A DNA stretch of 64,000 nucleotides. Origin: Hamadaea sp. (GTDB taxonomy: Bacteria > Actinomycetota > Actinomycetes > Mycobacteriales > Micromonosporaceae). Shown here piece after piece: positions 29,061-39,273 of the stretch (within the stretch, counting starts at the first letter, position 1; the number at the start of each line of letters is the position of its first letter). Position numbers and translations under genes: made by a program. The DNA lies in NCBI RefSeq assembly GCF_013362815.1, contig NZ_JABFVK010000001.1:1-64000 (forward strand), given 5' to 3'. The notes beneath the pieces are model-generated. The model did no database searches. It was not told the DNA's origin and saw nothing but the letters and a program-made list of their open reading frames with translations.

Positions 29061-29740
29061 GTCGCGCCTGGATGCGCGCGGTGCAGGACCTGCATCTCGG
29101 CCAGCAGGTAGCTCAGATGCTCGGTGTGCCGGCCCACGCGGCCGCCTAGCTTCGGGTCGGGGTCCGCGGGCCGCGCCAGCCCGGCCTCGGCGAGCACCGG
29201 CTCGATCACGCCCAGCCAGGCCACGCGGTCCACGGTCAGATCGAACGTGTACGCCCAAAGCCGCTGGACGGCTTCGGTCATGCGCCGATGGGATTCCGGG
29301 GTTCCGTCACCGAGCCGCCGCGTCCACAGGCTGGCGTGGTCGAGGTGATAGGCGGATTCCTTGACCGTCTTCGCCGCGATCTCCCCCAGCGGGCCGCCGT
29401 CCGCCGCGAGCACCTCGTAGGTCTGGCGTTGCGCGGCCGACAGGAAGAGCAGCTTGGCGATCGTCCAGCCGAAGTCGAGGTCGGTCCGGGCGGGCCCGTT
29501 CGGCAGCTCGACCAGCTGACAGTTGCGGAACTGGAGATCATCACGCCGGTACGCCAGCTCGTCCTCGTCCCCGGCGAGCGACAGGAACAGCCGGGCCGCG
29601 CCGAGTTGGTCGAGGGCGATGTTGGCCAGCGCGACGTCCTCTTCCATGGTCGGCGCGCGCGAAGCCCACTCGGCCAGCCGTTGCGCCGCGAGCAGCGCGT
29701 CGTCGCCGAGCATGATCGGATCGAGCACGAGGTCGGTCAC
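29054..29740 (-). CDS. paaC: phenylacetyl-CoA epoxidase structural subunit PaaC
   Basis: Ferritin-like helical subunit that pairs with PaaA and lacks a functional diiron site. The 228-residue product shows DDALLAAQRLAEWASRAPTMEEDVALANIALDQLGAAR and KTVKESAYHLDHASLWTRRLGDGT as in the family. GTG start overlapping the paaB stop (GTGA). Confidence 0.93.
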   Translation of the reverse strand: MTDLVLDPIMLGDDALLAAQRLAEWASRAPTMEEDVALANIALDQLGAARLFLSLAGDEDELAYRRDDLQFRNCQLVELPNGPARTDLDFGWTIAKLLFLSAAQRQTYEVLAADGGPLGEIAAKTVKESAYHLDHASLWTRRLGDGTPESHRRMTEAVQRLWAYTFDLTVDRVAWLGVIEPVLAEAGLARPADPDPKLGGRVGRHTEHLSYLLAEMQVLHRAHPGATW

Positions 29741-30009
29741 AGGTGCGGCGCTCCCTCGGGAACCTCGTAGAACGTGGGATAGCGATAGATCTTGTCGGCA
29801 GCCGGTGCGAAGAACGGGTCCTTCTCCTCCGGGCTGCTCGCCGCGATGTCCGAGGCGCGGACGACCCAGATCGACACGCCCTCCTGACGGCGGGTGTAGA
29901 CGTCCCGGGCGTTCCGCAGCGCCGTCTCGGCGTCGTCGGCGTGCACGCTGCCCGCGTGGGTGTGGGACAACCCCCGCCGGGCGCGAATGAAGACCTCCCA
30001 GAGGGTCAT
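29737..30009 (-). CDS. paaB: phenylacetyl-CoA epoxidase subunit PaaB
   Basis: Small subunit bridging the PaaA-PaaC dimers. The 90-residue product starts [24 protein letters not shown] and keeps [22 protein letters not shown] and [23 protein letters not shown]. The ATG overlaps the paaA stop by four bases (ATGA). Confidence 0.95.
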   Translation of the reverse strand: MTLWEVFIRARRGLSHTHAGSVHADDAETALRNARDVYTRRQEGVSIWVVRASDIAASSPEEKDPFFAPAADKIYRYPTFYEVPEGAPHL

Positions 30010-31025
30010 CGGTTCTCTTCTCCCTTCCGGGTGGCCGCCTTCTTGGCGAACTCGGCTGCGGCCTCCCGCACCCAAGCCCCTTCGTCGTGGGCCCGGCGAC
30101 GGTGGGCCATCCGTTCGGCGTTGCACGGGCCGTCCCCGGCGACCACGCGCATGAGCTCGGCATAGTCGGGTTCGGTGAAGTCGTGGTGCCCGCGTTCGTC
30201 GTTCCAGCGCAGTTCCGGGTCCGGCAGGGTCAGCCCGAGCACCTCCGCCTGCGGTACGCACATGTCGACGAACCGCTGCCGGAGTTCGTCGTTGGAGTGC
30301 CGCTTGATCTTCCAGCCCATCGACTTCGCGCTGTGCGTCGACTGGGTGTCGGGCGGGCCGAACATCGCCAGTGACGGATACCACCAGCGGTCCACCGAGT
30401 CCTGGGCCATCGCTTTCTGCTCCGGCGTGCCGTGGCTGAGGGTGTGCAGGATCTCATAGCCCTGTCGCTGGTGAAACGACTCCTCTTTACAGATGCGGAT
30501 CATCGCGCGGGCGTACGGGCCGTAGGAGCACCGGCACAGCGGCACCTGGTTCACGATCGCCGCGCCGTCCACCAGCCAGCCGATCGCGCCGACGTCCGCC
30601 CAGGTCAGCGTGGGATAGTTGAAGATCGAACTGTACTTCTGACGGCCTTCGATGAGAGCGTCGACGAGCTCCGCGCGGGTGATGCCGAGCGTCTCGGCCG
30701 CCGCGTAGAGGTAGAGACCGTGCCCGGCCTCGTCCTGCACCTTCGCGAGCAGGATCGCCTTGCGCTTCAACGTCGGCGCGCGGCTGATCCAGTTGCCCTC
30801 GGGCTGCATCCCGATGATCTCGGAGTGCGCGTGCTGAGCGATCTGCCGGATCAGTCCCTTCCGGTAGTCGTCGGGCATCCAGTCCCGCGGTTCCACCTTC
30901 TGGTCGGCCTCGATCACGGCATCGAACCATGCCTGCACATCATCGCCACGAGAGAGCCGTCGATCGGCCGCCGCCAGCAGCTCCGCCTCGGCCTCCGCGA
31001 CCTGGTCCAGCAGTCCCTCGCCCAT
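30006..31025 (-). CDS. paaA: phenylacetyl-CoA epoxidase catalytic subunit PaaA
   Basis: Diiron oxygenase that epoxidises the ring of phenylacetyl-CoA. The 339-residue product carries the diiron ligand motifs [15 protein letters not shown] and [14 protein letters not shown], plus [12 protein letters not shown] and [20 protein letters not shown] typical of the family. The ATG at 31023-31025 has no Shine-Dalgarno and lies only a few bases from a promoter -10. It heads paaABCDE; ligase PaaK and the ring-opening genes are elsewhere. Confidence 0.95.
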   Translation of the reverse strand: MGEGLLDQVAEAEAELLAAADRRLSRGDDVQAWFDAVIEADQKVEPRDWMPDDYRKGLIRQIAQHAHSEIIGMQPEGNWISRAPTLKRKAILLAKVQDEAGHGLYLYAAAETLGITRAELVDALIEGRQKYSSIFNYPTLTWADVGAIGWLVDGAAIVNQVPLCRCSYGPYARAMIRICKEESFHQRQGYEILHTLSHGTPEQKAMAQDSVDRWWYPSLAMFGPPDTQSTHSAKSMGWKIKRHSNDELRQRFVDMCVPQAEVLGLTLPDPELRWNDERGHHDFTEPDYAELMRVVAGDGPCNAERMAHRRRAHDEGAWVREAAAEFAKKAATRKGEENR

Positions 31026-31032
31026 CCGTCCA

Positions 31033-31061
31033 GTGTTACAGCTGCTGCCGGTTCCGGGCAA
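31033..31061 (-). promoter_or_regulatory. candidate promoter of the paa operon
   Basis: TTGCCC (31056-31061), 17 bases, TAACAC (31033-31038) on the minus strand. The -10 ends 7 bases before the paaA ATG, and no Shine-Dalgarno is present, so the message would be leaderless. Confidence 0.45.
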
Positions 31062-31232
31062 GTGCTGTCACACCTTCCCGGGGAGCGCCCAGCACTGACG
31101 TAGCCGCTTCCGATGCTGATGGCCTAGGGTGGGGTGCTCCAGCAGACCCCCGACACGCCACCCCCGGAGTAGTCCCCTCATGCTCACCCGCCGAGCTCTG
31201 CTCGCCCACCCACCGGCCCCCGCGGAGGGTTG

Positions 31233-32126
31233 ATGTCCAAGGCATCTGGCTGGCTGCTGGCCTTCGCGGTGGCGGCCATTCTGGTCGGCGGCGCCGCCGT
31301 GTACGCCGCCTTCCCCCATTCGACGCCGAACCCCGCGTCGGCTCAGTCGACGGAGAGCCCCTCGCCGGAAGTCACCGGGGAACCGACGGCCGACCCCTCG
31401 CCGACCGCCCAGACGGTCCCGGCGAACATGTCGGATCTCCTGCTCGGTCCGCACCCCGTGAACGTCAAGATGACCGGGAAGTACTCCTGGGCGCTGATGG
31501 ATCTGCGTACCGGCAAGATCTACGGGTCCGCGAACATGCACGACACGCAGAAGACGGCGTCGATGATCAAGGCGTGGATCGTCGCGGACTACCTCCGTCG
31601 CCAGGCCGAGGCCGGTAAGACGCCGAGCGGCACCTACCTGGATCTCGCGGCGAAAGCCGTTCAGCGCAGCGACAACAATGCCGCGAGCACCCTGTTCAGC
31701 GCGGTCGGGAACTCGGCCTCGACCAAGCGCATGATCTCGATGTGCAAGCTCGAGGATTCGAAGGCTGACGACAACTGGAGCAACACCCTGCTCTCGGCTT
31801 ACGACACGGCGAAGCTCGGCGCCTGCATCTCGGCGGGCACGGCGGCCGGTGAGAAGTGGACGCCCTGGCTGCTGACGAAGATGCGGACCACCATCCTCGG
31901 CAACTGGGGCATCAAGAAGGCCTTCACCGACAGCGTCGCGAAGACGATCGCGATCAAGAACGGCTGGGTCGACCGCAAGGCCACCCAGACCTACACCGTC
32001 AATTGTCTGGCCATCGGCGACAAATGGTCGATGGGAGTCATGACCTCCTATCCGTTGAGCTTCTCCAACGGCGAGGCCTACGGTGCAGGCATCTGCAAAC
32101 AGGTCGCCGCGGCCCTGAAGAACTGA
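31233..32126 (+). CDS. SxxK serine hydrolase, class A beta-lactamase-like, first of a pair
   Basis: A 297-residue exported or membrane-anchored protein: N-terminal hydrophobic segment (residues 7-27), Ser/Thr/Pro linker (30-65), then a penicillin-recognising fold with nucleophile S110-x-x-K113 (TASMIKAW), S146-D147-N148 and K242-N243-G244 in place of KTG. No Glu166-type loop is obvious, so beta-lactamase activity is uncertain; a peptidase or sensor role is equally possible. The ATG has GGAGG just upstream. A diverged paralogue follows after 41 bases. Confidence 0.8.
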   Translation: MSKASGWLLAFAVAAILVGGAAVYAAFPHSTPNPASAQSTESPSPEVTGEPTADPSPTAQTVPANMSDLLLGPHPVNVKMTGKYSWALMDLRTGKIYGSANMHDTQKTASMIKAWIVADYLRRQAEAGKTPSGTYLDLAAKAVQRSDNNAASTLFSAVGNSASTKRMISMCKLEDSKADDNWSNTLLSAYDTAKLGACISAGTAAGEKWTPWLLTKMRTTILGNWGIKKAFTDSVAKTIAIKNGWVDRKATQTYTVNCLAIGDKWSMGVMTSYPLSFSNGEAYGAGICKQVAAALKN

Positions 32127-32167
32127 CCCTCGAAACCCCTCACCCCCGTCACCCCCGGAGTCTTCCC

Positions 32168-33118
32168 TTGGCGCGCAGGAACTTTCCCCTGGTCCTGGCC
32201 ACTGTCGTGGTGATCGTCGGCGTCGGCCTGGTCGGCACGGCGGTGTACGCCAAACTGTCGCCGACCGCCAAGCACACCGGCGGCTCCGGCGGTGGGGTGA
32301 CGGCGTCCCCGTCGCCGAGCAAGTCCCCGGAACCGCCGCCCCCGCCGACGCTCAACGGCGATCAGAAGGTGACCGTGGCGACCCCGACCGGCGGCTTCTT
32401 CTCATGGGCGTTCTACGACCGGCGTACCGACAAGATGACGGGCTCGGCCAACAGCGCCACGAAGACGAACTCCACCGAGTCGATGATCAAGACCTGGCTG
32501 GTCTCGGACTATCTGCGCCGGCTGGGCGACAAGACGCCGACCACGGCCGCGCTGAACTACGTCAAGACCGCGATCATCAACAGCAACGACAACTCCGCCA
32601 CCTGGCTGTACAAACAGGACGGCGGCTCGGCGACGATCGGCCGGATGGTCAAGACCTGCGGTCTGAAGAACACCAAGGCGCAGCCTCTGGGCTGGGCGTA
32701 CACGACGATGACGGCGCAGGACGCGGTCCGGCTCGGGTTGTGCGTCGGCAACGGCACTGCGGCAGGTCCGAAGTGGACCGAGCACGTCCTGACCTTGATG
32801 AAGCAGGTGCAGGGCACCACCGCGGCCAAGGATCAGCAGAAGACCACCGGCGGCGGCCACTGGGGCATCATCGACGGCCTGCCGAAGAACCTGGTGCCCG
32901 AGACGAGCATCAAGAACGGCTGGACGATGCTCTACAAGGACGTGCTGTGGCACGTCAACTGCCTCGCGATCCACGACGACTGGGTGCTCGCCGTCCAGGT
33001 ACGCATCAAGCCGGTCAAGGCGTCGCTCGGGCAGAAAGACTCGGCCGGATTGGCGGCGGCGGCGAAGATCTGCTCCACCGTCGCTCAGCAGTTGACCTAC
33101 CAGGCTCCCGCAGCCTGA
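32168..33118 (+). CDS. SxxK serine hydrolase paralogue with altered SDN motif
   Basis: A 316-residue paralogue of the preceding protein: TTG start, membrane anchor (residues 8-28), Gly/Ser/Pro linker, and S105-x-x-K108 (TESMIKTW). The second motif reads N140-D141-N142 where the first copy has SDN, and the third is again KNG (SIKNGWTML). Loss of the serine may weaken acylation or change the reaction. It is presumably co-transcribed with copy 1 and arose by tandem duplication. Confidence 0.75.
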   Translation: MARRNFPLVLATVVVIVGVGLVGTAVYAKLSPTAKHTGGSGGGVTASPSPSKSPEPPPPPTLNGDQKVTVATPTGGFFSWAFYDRRTDKMTGSANSATKTNSTESMIKTWLVSDYLRRLGDKTPTTAALNYVKTAIINSNDNSATWLYKQDGGSATIGRMVKTCGLKNTKAQPLGWAYTTMTAQDAVRLGLCVGNGTAAGPKWTEHVLTLMKQVQGTTAAKDQQKTTGGGHWGIIDGLPKNLVPETSIKNGWTMLYKDVLWHVNCLAIHDDWVLAVQVRIKPVKASLGQKDSAGLAAAAKICSTVAQQLTYQAPAA

Positions 33119-33182
33119 CCGGTCGGCTGTTGCGTACCACCAACGGAATGGTCAGGATCTCCTCGACTAACGGGGAGGTTAC

Positions 33183-34883
33183 ATGTGGATGCGTGAGGCG
33201 ACATCCGCCGTGCTGGCCGTCGCTCTGCTCGTCAGCGGCGCGCCCGGCACGGTGCGTATCGAGGGCACCCAGCCCGCTCTGAGCACGACGCCCACCAAGC
33301 CACGACCGGCGCTGGCGACGCGGACCGCCGACCCGCGGCTGGCGTCGGCGACGCCGCTGCCCCGGCGCTATGACGACCACCTCGCCGACATCTATCAGCT
33401 CAACGACTACGACCTGACCGCGAGCTGGGCACCGTCGGGCCTGACCCGCCCGGCTCCGGCGGCGACGCCCACCGGGCCGACCAAGGCCGACTTCGACGGC
33501 GACGGCCTCGACGACCTCGTGATGACGCTGTCCTACCGGGGGGTGGTCGTCGACCTCTCGAAGTCGCACTCGGCACTGGTGCTGACCGCGCCGACCCCGA
33601 CCTACTTCAGCCCGAAGGTGGCGGCGGGAGACTTCGACGGCGACGGCTATGACGACCTCGTCGTCGCCAACGACTACGACTACGCCCGAATTCCGAGGAT
33701 GCCGCGGCGGGGCGCCGACGCCCCAGCTCAGACCAGCGGGCTCATCCCCGGCGACCTGCGGATCTTCCGGGGTGGCCCGGACGGACTGCACACCGATGCC
33801 GTCCGCATCCGCGAAACCGACCTCGGCCTCGGCCTGCTGGACGTGGGTTCCTGGTTCGGCTTCGCGATGGCGACCGGCGACCTCAACGGCGACGGCCGCG
33901 ACGACCTGGCCGTGGGCGTACCCCTCAAGAAGGTGGGGTCGGCCGACTCGGCCGGCGAGGTGATCGTTCTATTCGGTGGAGCCAACGGCCTGACCAGCGC
34001 CGGAGCGCAGGTCTTGCGTCGAGGCCTGCCTGGCGTTCCCGAAGCCGTCGACGAGGGCGACATGTTCGGCTACTCGCTGGCGATCGGCAAGGTCACCGGC
34101 GACACGTACGCCGATCTCGTGGTCGGCGCCCCCGATGACTGGTGGCCCGGCGGCTATTCGCCCGGTTGGCCCGCCGCCAATGGAAGCGTGACACTCTTCC
34201 GGGGTTCGGCGGGCGGCGTCTCATTGAGCGGGGTGACCACGGCCCTGGGCTGGGACACCCGATACGTCGACTGGACGCAGGTCGGCGGGGTCAACGTCTT
34301 CGGCTATGACGTCAAGGTGGCCGACCTCAACGGCGACGGCCGCGCCGAGGTCTTCATCCTGTGGCAAGGCGGCATCGTGGTCGTCGCCGGCTCGTCCGCG
34401 GGCCTTTCGCCGACCGGCCGCAAGAACCTGCTCCAGCACACCACCGGCATGCCGGCATACGCCCAGAAGGTCGACTGCCTACACCTGTCGGTCGGCGACA
34501 TGAGTGGCGACGGCCATCCGGACCTGCTCTGGACCTGCCCATGGGGCTATGAGTGGAACGGCACCGACTGGGTGCAGATCGCCGGGGCGGCGGTCTACCT
34601 GCCCGGGACGACGAGCGGCTTCTTCACCCTGACCGGCGTGAAGCAGTTCACCCGGCAGACGCTCAACGTGAACGGCAACGTCGGCGACGAACCGGCGATG
34701 CTCAACCTCGACGGCACCGGGCCGCTGGAGGCGATCATGGTGTGCTCCGACTTCGGGTTCGACACGCACGGCTCGATCGCCGTCCTCAAGGGCGGATCGT
34801 CACCGAGCCTATTCAGCAACGTGACCGGCGAGACGTACGGGCTCGGCCCGTACTACGACTTCGACTGGTACACGATCGACTGA
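33183..34883 (+). CDS. secreted FG-GAP repeat (integrin alpha-like) protein
   Basis: A 566-residue protein with an N-terminal signal sequence (hydrophobic VLAVALLVSG) and then a beta-propeller of FG-GAP repeats. Each has a calcium-loop DxDxDG-type core: ADFDGDGLDDLV, GDFDGDGYDDLV, GDLNGDGRDDLAVG, GKVTGDTYADLVVGAP, ADLNGDGRAEVFI, GDMSGDGHPDLLW. Such proteins are extracellular and bind ligands or sugars; the partner is unknown. The ATG follows GGGGAGG closely. It ends next to hairpin 3. Confidence 0.85.
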   Translation: MWMREATSAVLAVALLVSGAPGTVRIEGTQPALSTTPTKPRPALATRTADPRLASATPLPRRYDDHLADIYQLNDYDLTASWAPSGLTRPAPAATPTGPTKADFDGDGLDDLVMTLSYRGVVVDLSKSHSALVLTAPTPTYFSPKVAAGDFDGDGYDDLVVANDYDYARIPRMPRRGADAPAQTSGLIPGDLRIFRGGPDGLHTDAVRIRETDLGLGLLDVGSWFGFAMATGDLNGDGRDDLAVGVPLKKVGSADSAGEVIVLFGGANGLTSAGAQVLRRGLPGVPEAVDEGDMFGYSLAIGKVTGDTYADLVVGAPDDWWPGGYSPGWPAANGSVTLFRGSAGGVSLSGVTTALGWDTRYVDWTQVGGVNVFGYDVKVADLNGDGRAEVFILWQGGIVVVAGSSAGLSPTGRKNLLQHTTGMPAYAQKVDCLHLSVGDMSGDGHPDLLWTCPWGYEWNGTDWVQIAGAAVYLPGTTSGFFTLTGVKQFTRQTLNVNGNVGDEPAMLNLDGTGPLEAIMVCSDFGFDTHGSIAVLKGGSSPSLFSNVTGETYGLGPYYDFDWYTID

Positions 34884-34897
34884 CCTCGCTCCGTTCT

Positions 34898-34957
34898 TGC
34901 GGATCAGGGTTATGCAACCTTCCCGAACCCGGGAAGGTTGCATAACCCTGATCCGCA
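34898..34957. repeat. GATC-type intergenic hairpin 3, perfect 28-base stem
   Basis: Arms 34898-34925 and 34930-34957 are perfectly complementary over 28 bases with a 4-base loop, TGCGGATCAGGGTTATGC at the outer end. It lies between the convergent FG-GAP gene and mqnA. Its right arm plus flank (CAGGGAAAAGCGG on +) matches the TTTTCCCTG outer ends of hairpins 2 and 4. Confidence 0.85.
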
Positions 34958-34978
34958 GGGAAAAGCGGAAGGAGAAGC

Positions 34979-37120
<2,142 letters not shown>

Positions 37121-38413
37121 CTATTTGGCTGACCCCTCCTTTTGCAGCTCCTTTCCCTGCAGATCACGGTTGTGCAGGCTTCCCACCGCCCCGGAAGGCT
37201 GCGTATCCGTGATCCGGTTCGGCTCCCGGCCACGCTCGCGCCGGACGGCGGCCCGGATCCACGGCGCGAGCACGATGACGGCGACGACGCCGAGAAGGCC
37301 CCCGACGAGTAGCACCGTCCGCGGTTGCCACCATTCGAGGACCAGCCCGCCCATCGCGTACCCGAGGAGGGCGGCACCTTGGACGGAAGCGTTGAGCCGG
37401 GCGGACAAGCGGCCGCGGGCGTGCTCCGGAGCGCGCCGTCCGAAGACGGTGAAGACCTGCACGTTCTCCGCCCCGTTGAGTCCGCCGCCGAGCAGCCACA
37501 GGGGCACGATCCAGGCGACCGCCGGGGCCTGCGACGACACGGCGAGAATCGAGCAGGTCAACGCGAGGGCACTGAATGCGCCCACCACGATCGCGGTGTC
37601 GCCGGCCTGCTTGACGAGCCGGGCGACGAGCCAGGTGCCACCGATCATACCGACTGTCCACATGCTATTGATCAGCCCGTACGCGCTGCTCGAAGCGCCG
37701 AGCGTCTCCTTGACGTAGAAGACCTCGACGACGTTGGCGGCGGCGATGCAGCCGACCACGACGGCGAACCCGATGGTGACCACCCGCAGCAGGCTGTCCA
37801 TCCGCACTGGACCGTTGTCCGTACGCGCGTCGGCGGGCAGTCGATCGCCACCCCGGCGGGTCTGGAACAGCAACCCGGCGATGATCGTCGCCGAGAAGGC
37901 GACCGCCGCCACTCGGAGGGTGGCCTGCGTACCGAGCCCGTCCTGGGCGAACCCGGCGGCGGCGGGACCGGCGATCGCGCCGATCGACGCCGCGGTCTGC
38001 GAGATGCCGCTCACCTTCGGCAGATCCTCCCGGGCGGCCATGGTCATCATGAGCGCCTGCCGCACCGGTTGGGCGATCGCCGTACCGACGAAGACGAGGG
38101 TGAGCAGCATGACCCGGGGAGCCATGTCGTCCACCATGGACAGCGCGAGACACGCCCCGACCTGTACGCCTCCCGCCACCACCAGCAGCAGCCGGGAGTC
38201 CAGGCGGTCGGCCAGCCGTCCCGTGATCGCCGCGAGCAGCACGATAGGCAGCGACTCGGCGATGATCACCGCCGCGACGGCGGGACCGCCCCGGCCTTCC
38301 TCTTGCAGAGCCAGCATCAGGGTGGTCAAGACGAGGAACGAGGCCATGTTCGTCACGGCGTTCGACCCGGCCGCGATCCACACGTCACGCCATCGCGTAG
38401 ATGTGAAAGACAT
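37121..38413 (-). CDS. MFS transporter, first of a tandem pair, with hairpin-encoded C-terminus
   Basis: A 430-residue MFS protein, paralogue of its downstream neighbour (GRLADRLDSRLLL, QPVRQALMMTMAAREDLPKVSGISQTAASIGAIAGPAAAG). The ATG at 38411-38413 lies in an operator and 7 bases from a -10, so it is probably leaderless; the frame is open to 38476. The last ~31 residues are encoded across hairpin 4 (37160-37216) and extend beyond the paralogue's end, as if the element had replaced the original stop. Confidence 0.88.
   Translation of the reverse strand: MSFTSTRWRDVWIAAGSNAVTNMASFLVLTTLMLALQEEGRGGPAVAAVIIAESLPIVLLAAITGRLADRLDSRLLLVVAGGVQVGACLALSMVDDMAPRVMLLTLVFVGTAIAQPVRQALMMTMAAREDLPKVSGISQTAASIGAIAGPAAAGFAQDGLGTQATLRVAAVAFSATIIAGLLFQTRRGGDRLPADARTDNGPVRMDSLLRVVTIGFAVVVGCIAAANVVEVFYVKETLGASSSAYGLINSMWTVGMIGGTWLVARLVKQAGDTAIVVGAFSALALTCSILAVSSQAPAVAWIVPLWLLGGGLNGAENVQVFTVFGRRAPEHARGRLSARLNASVQGAALLGYAMGGLVLEWWQPRTVLLVGGLLGVVAVIVLAPWIRAAVRRERGREPNRITDTQPSGAVGSLHNRDLQGKELQKEGSAK
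37160..37216. repeat. GATC-type hairpin 4, inside the 3' coding end of an MFS gene
   Basis: 24-base arms (37160-37183, 37193-37216) pair at 19 positions. The left arm with flank reads TTTCCCTGCAGATCACGGTT, the same as hairpin 2 apart from one base. Unlike the others, it lies before the stop codon of the gene it follows. Confidence 0.7.
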
Positions 38414-38448
38414 ATTGCGAAAATATCCTTTCACATCTGAAGACACAA
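38399..38448 (-). promoter_or_regulatory. promoter with ArsR-type operator for the MFS pair
   Basis: On the minus strand TTGTGT (38443-38448), 17 bases, TATTTT (38420-38425), then 6 bases to the ATG at 38413: a leaderless promoter. It is overlaid by an inverted repeat with perfect 11-base arms AGATGTGAAAG (38399-38409) and CTTTCACATCT (38428-38438), with ATATT/AATAT nested inside. The repeat covers the -10 and the first codons, so a bound repressor would block transcription. Confidence 0.75.
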
Positions 38449-38463
38449 GTCCCCTGCACGGAC

Positions 38464-38529
38464 GGCGCTGGATCACGGATTTGGGTCCTTAACGCGCCAA
38501 GATTCGACCCGGAACCCTGATCCAGCGCC
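38464..38529. repeat. GATC-type intergenic hairpin 5
   Basis: Outer arms GGCGCTGGATCA (38464-38475) and complement (38518-38529) are perfect; pairing continues imperfectly inwards. It lies between the arsR stop and the MFS promoter. The right half, read as complement, matches hairpin 6 at 43231 over about 28 of 30 bases. Confidence 0.7.
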
Positions 38530-38547
38530 AAGCCGGGTGAGGCCGGG

Positions 38548-39120
38548 TTACTGAGGGAGGGCTCGGACGAGCATCGAGACGAGCCGGGCACCCTCGGGCG
38601 GGTCGTCCTGCCGGTGACTACGCCGATATCGCCCGACCAGCTCGGCGATCTGCTCGGTCAGCTCGGTCAGCTCGGCCGCCGTGATCATGAGCATGGTCTC
38701 GTTGATCACGGTCGCCTCCCGCCAGTTCTCGGGCTCGGCGGCGTAGTGGTGCCGCCATTGAGTCAGCCGTTCCTGACTGCGCGCCAGGAAGAGATCCAGC
38801 AGCTGTTCCTTCAGCGCCTTCGTCTCCGGGTCGTCGCCCGACTCCGTGTCGACCTCGATGTGGGTCTCGCCGGGGCCGCGGTAGACGCGTTCGCGGCCGT
38901 CGCCCCGGCTCGGGGCGTCGTGGATGATGCCCGCCTTGGCCAGCGCCCGGAGGTGGTAACTCGTCGCGCTCGGGCTCAACCCGACGACCTCGGCCGCCTC
39001 GGTGGCGGTGATCTCGCGGGCGGTCGAGCCGAGGAACTCCAGGATCGCCAGCCGGGCCGGATGCGCCAGCGCCCGGATCACCGAGGGATCGGTGATCTTG
39101 TGCGAGGTGTCGGCGGCCAC
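38548..39120 (-). CDS. ArsR-family winged-helix regulator
   Basis: A 190-residue repressor. The N-terminal winged helix has PSVIRALAHPARLAILEFLG, the recognition helix VVGLSPSATSYHLRALAKAGI and a basic wing (GDGRERVYRG). A long helical C-terminal part follows, longer than in metal-sensing ArsR proteins, and no metal Cys motif is seen, so the ligand is probably organic. The GTG start is at 39118-39120. Likely target: the 38399-38438 inverted repeat controlling the two MFS genes downstream. Confidence 0.85.
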   Translation of the reverse strand: MAADTSHKITDPSVIRALAHPARLAILEFLGSTAREITATEAAEVVGLSPSATSYHLRALAKAGIIHDAPSRGDGRERVYRGPGETHIEVDTESGDDPETKALKEQLLDLFLARSQERLTQWRHHYAAEPENWREATVINETMLMITAAELTELTEQIAELVGRYRRSHRQDDPPEGARLVSMLVRALPQ

Positions 39121-39273
39121 GCTCGAATAATAGGTTGCCGAGGGACGAATCCGCGCGAGTAGGATGGTCCGCTCATCCCGATGAATGGCACAGCCGACAC
39201 CGCCCCGGCCGGTCCCTCGCGGCCCGGTCAGGCGGAGCGCCGGGCGGCCCGACCTGCCTTTCAGGGAGCAGTT

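Noticed and set aside
39121-39273. Rifamycin-associated element upstream of the HelD gene
   Set aside because: I looked for the conserved 19-base inverted repeat and did not find it, so no rifamycin-specific role is claimed.
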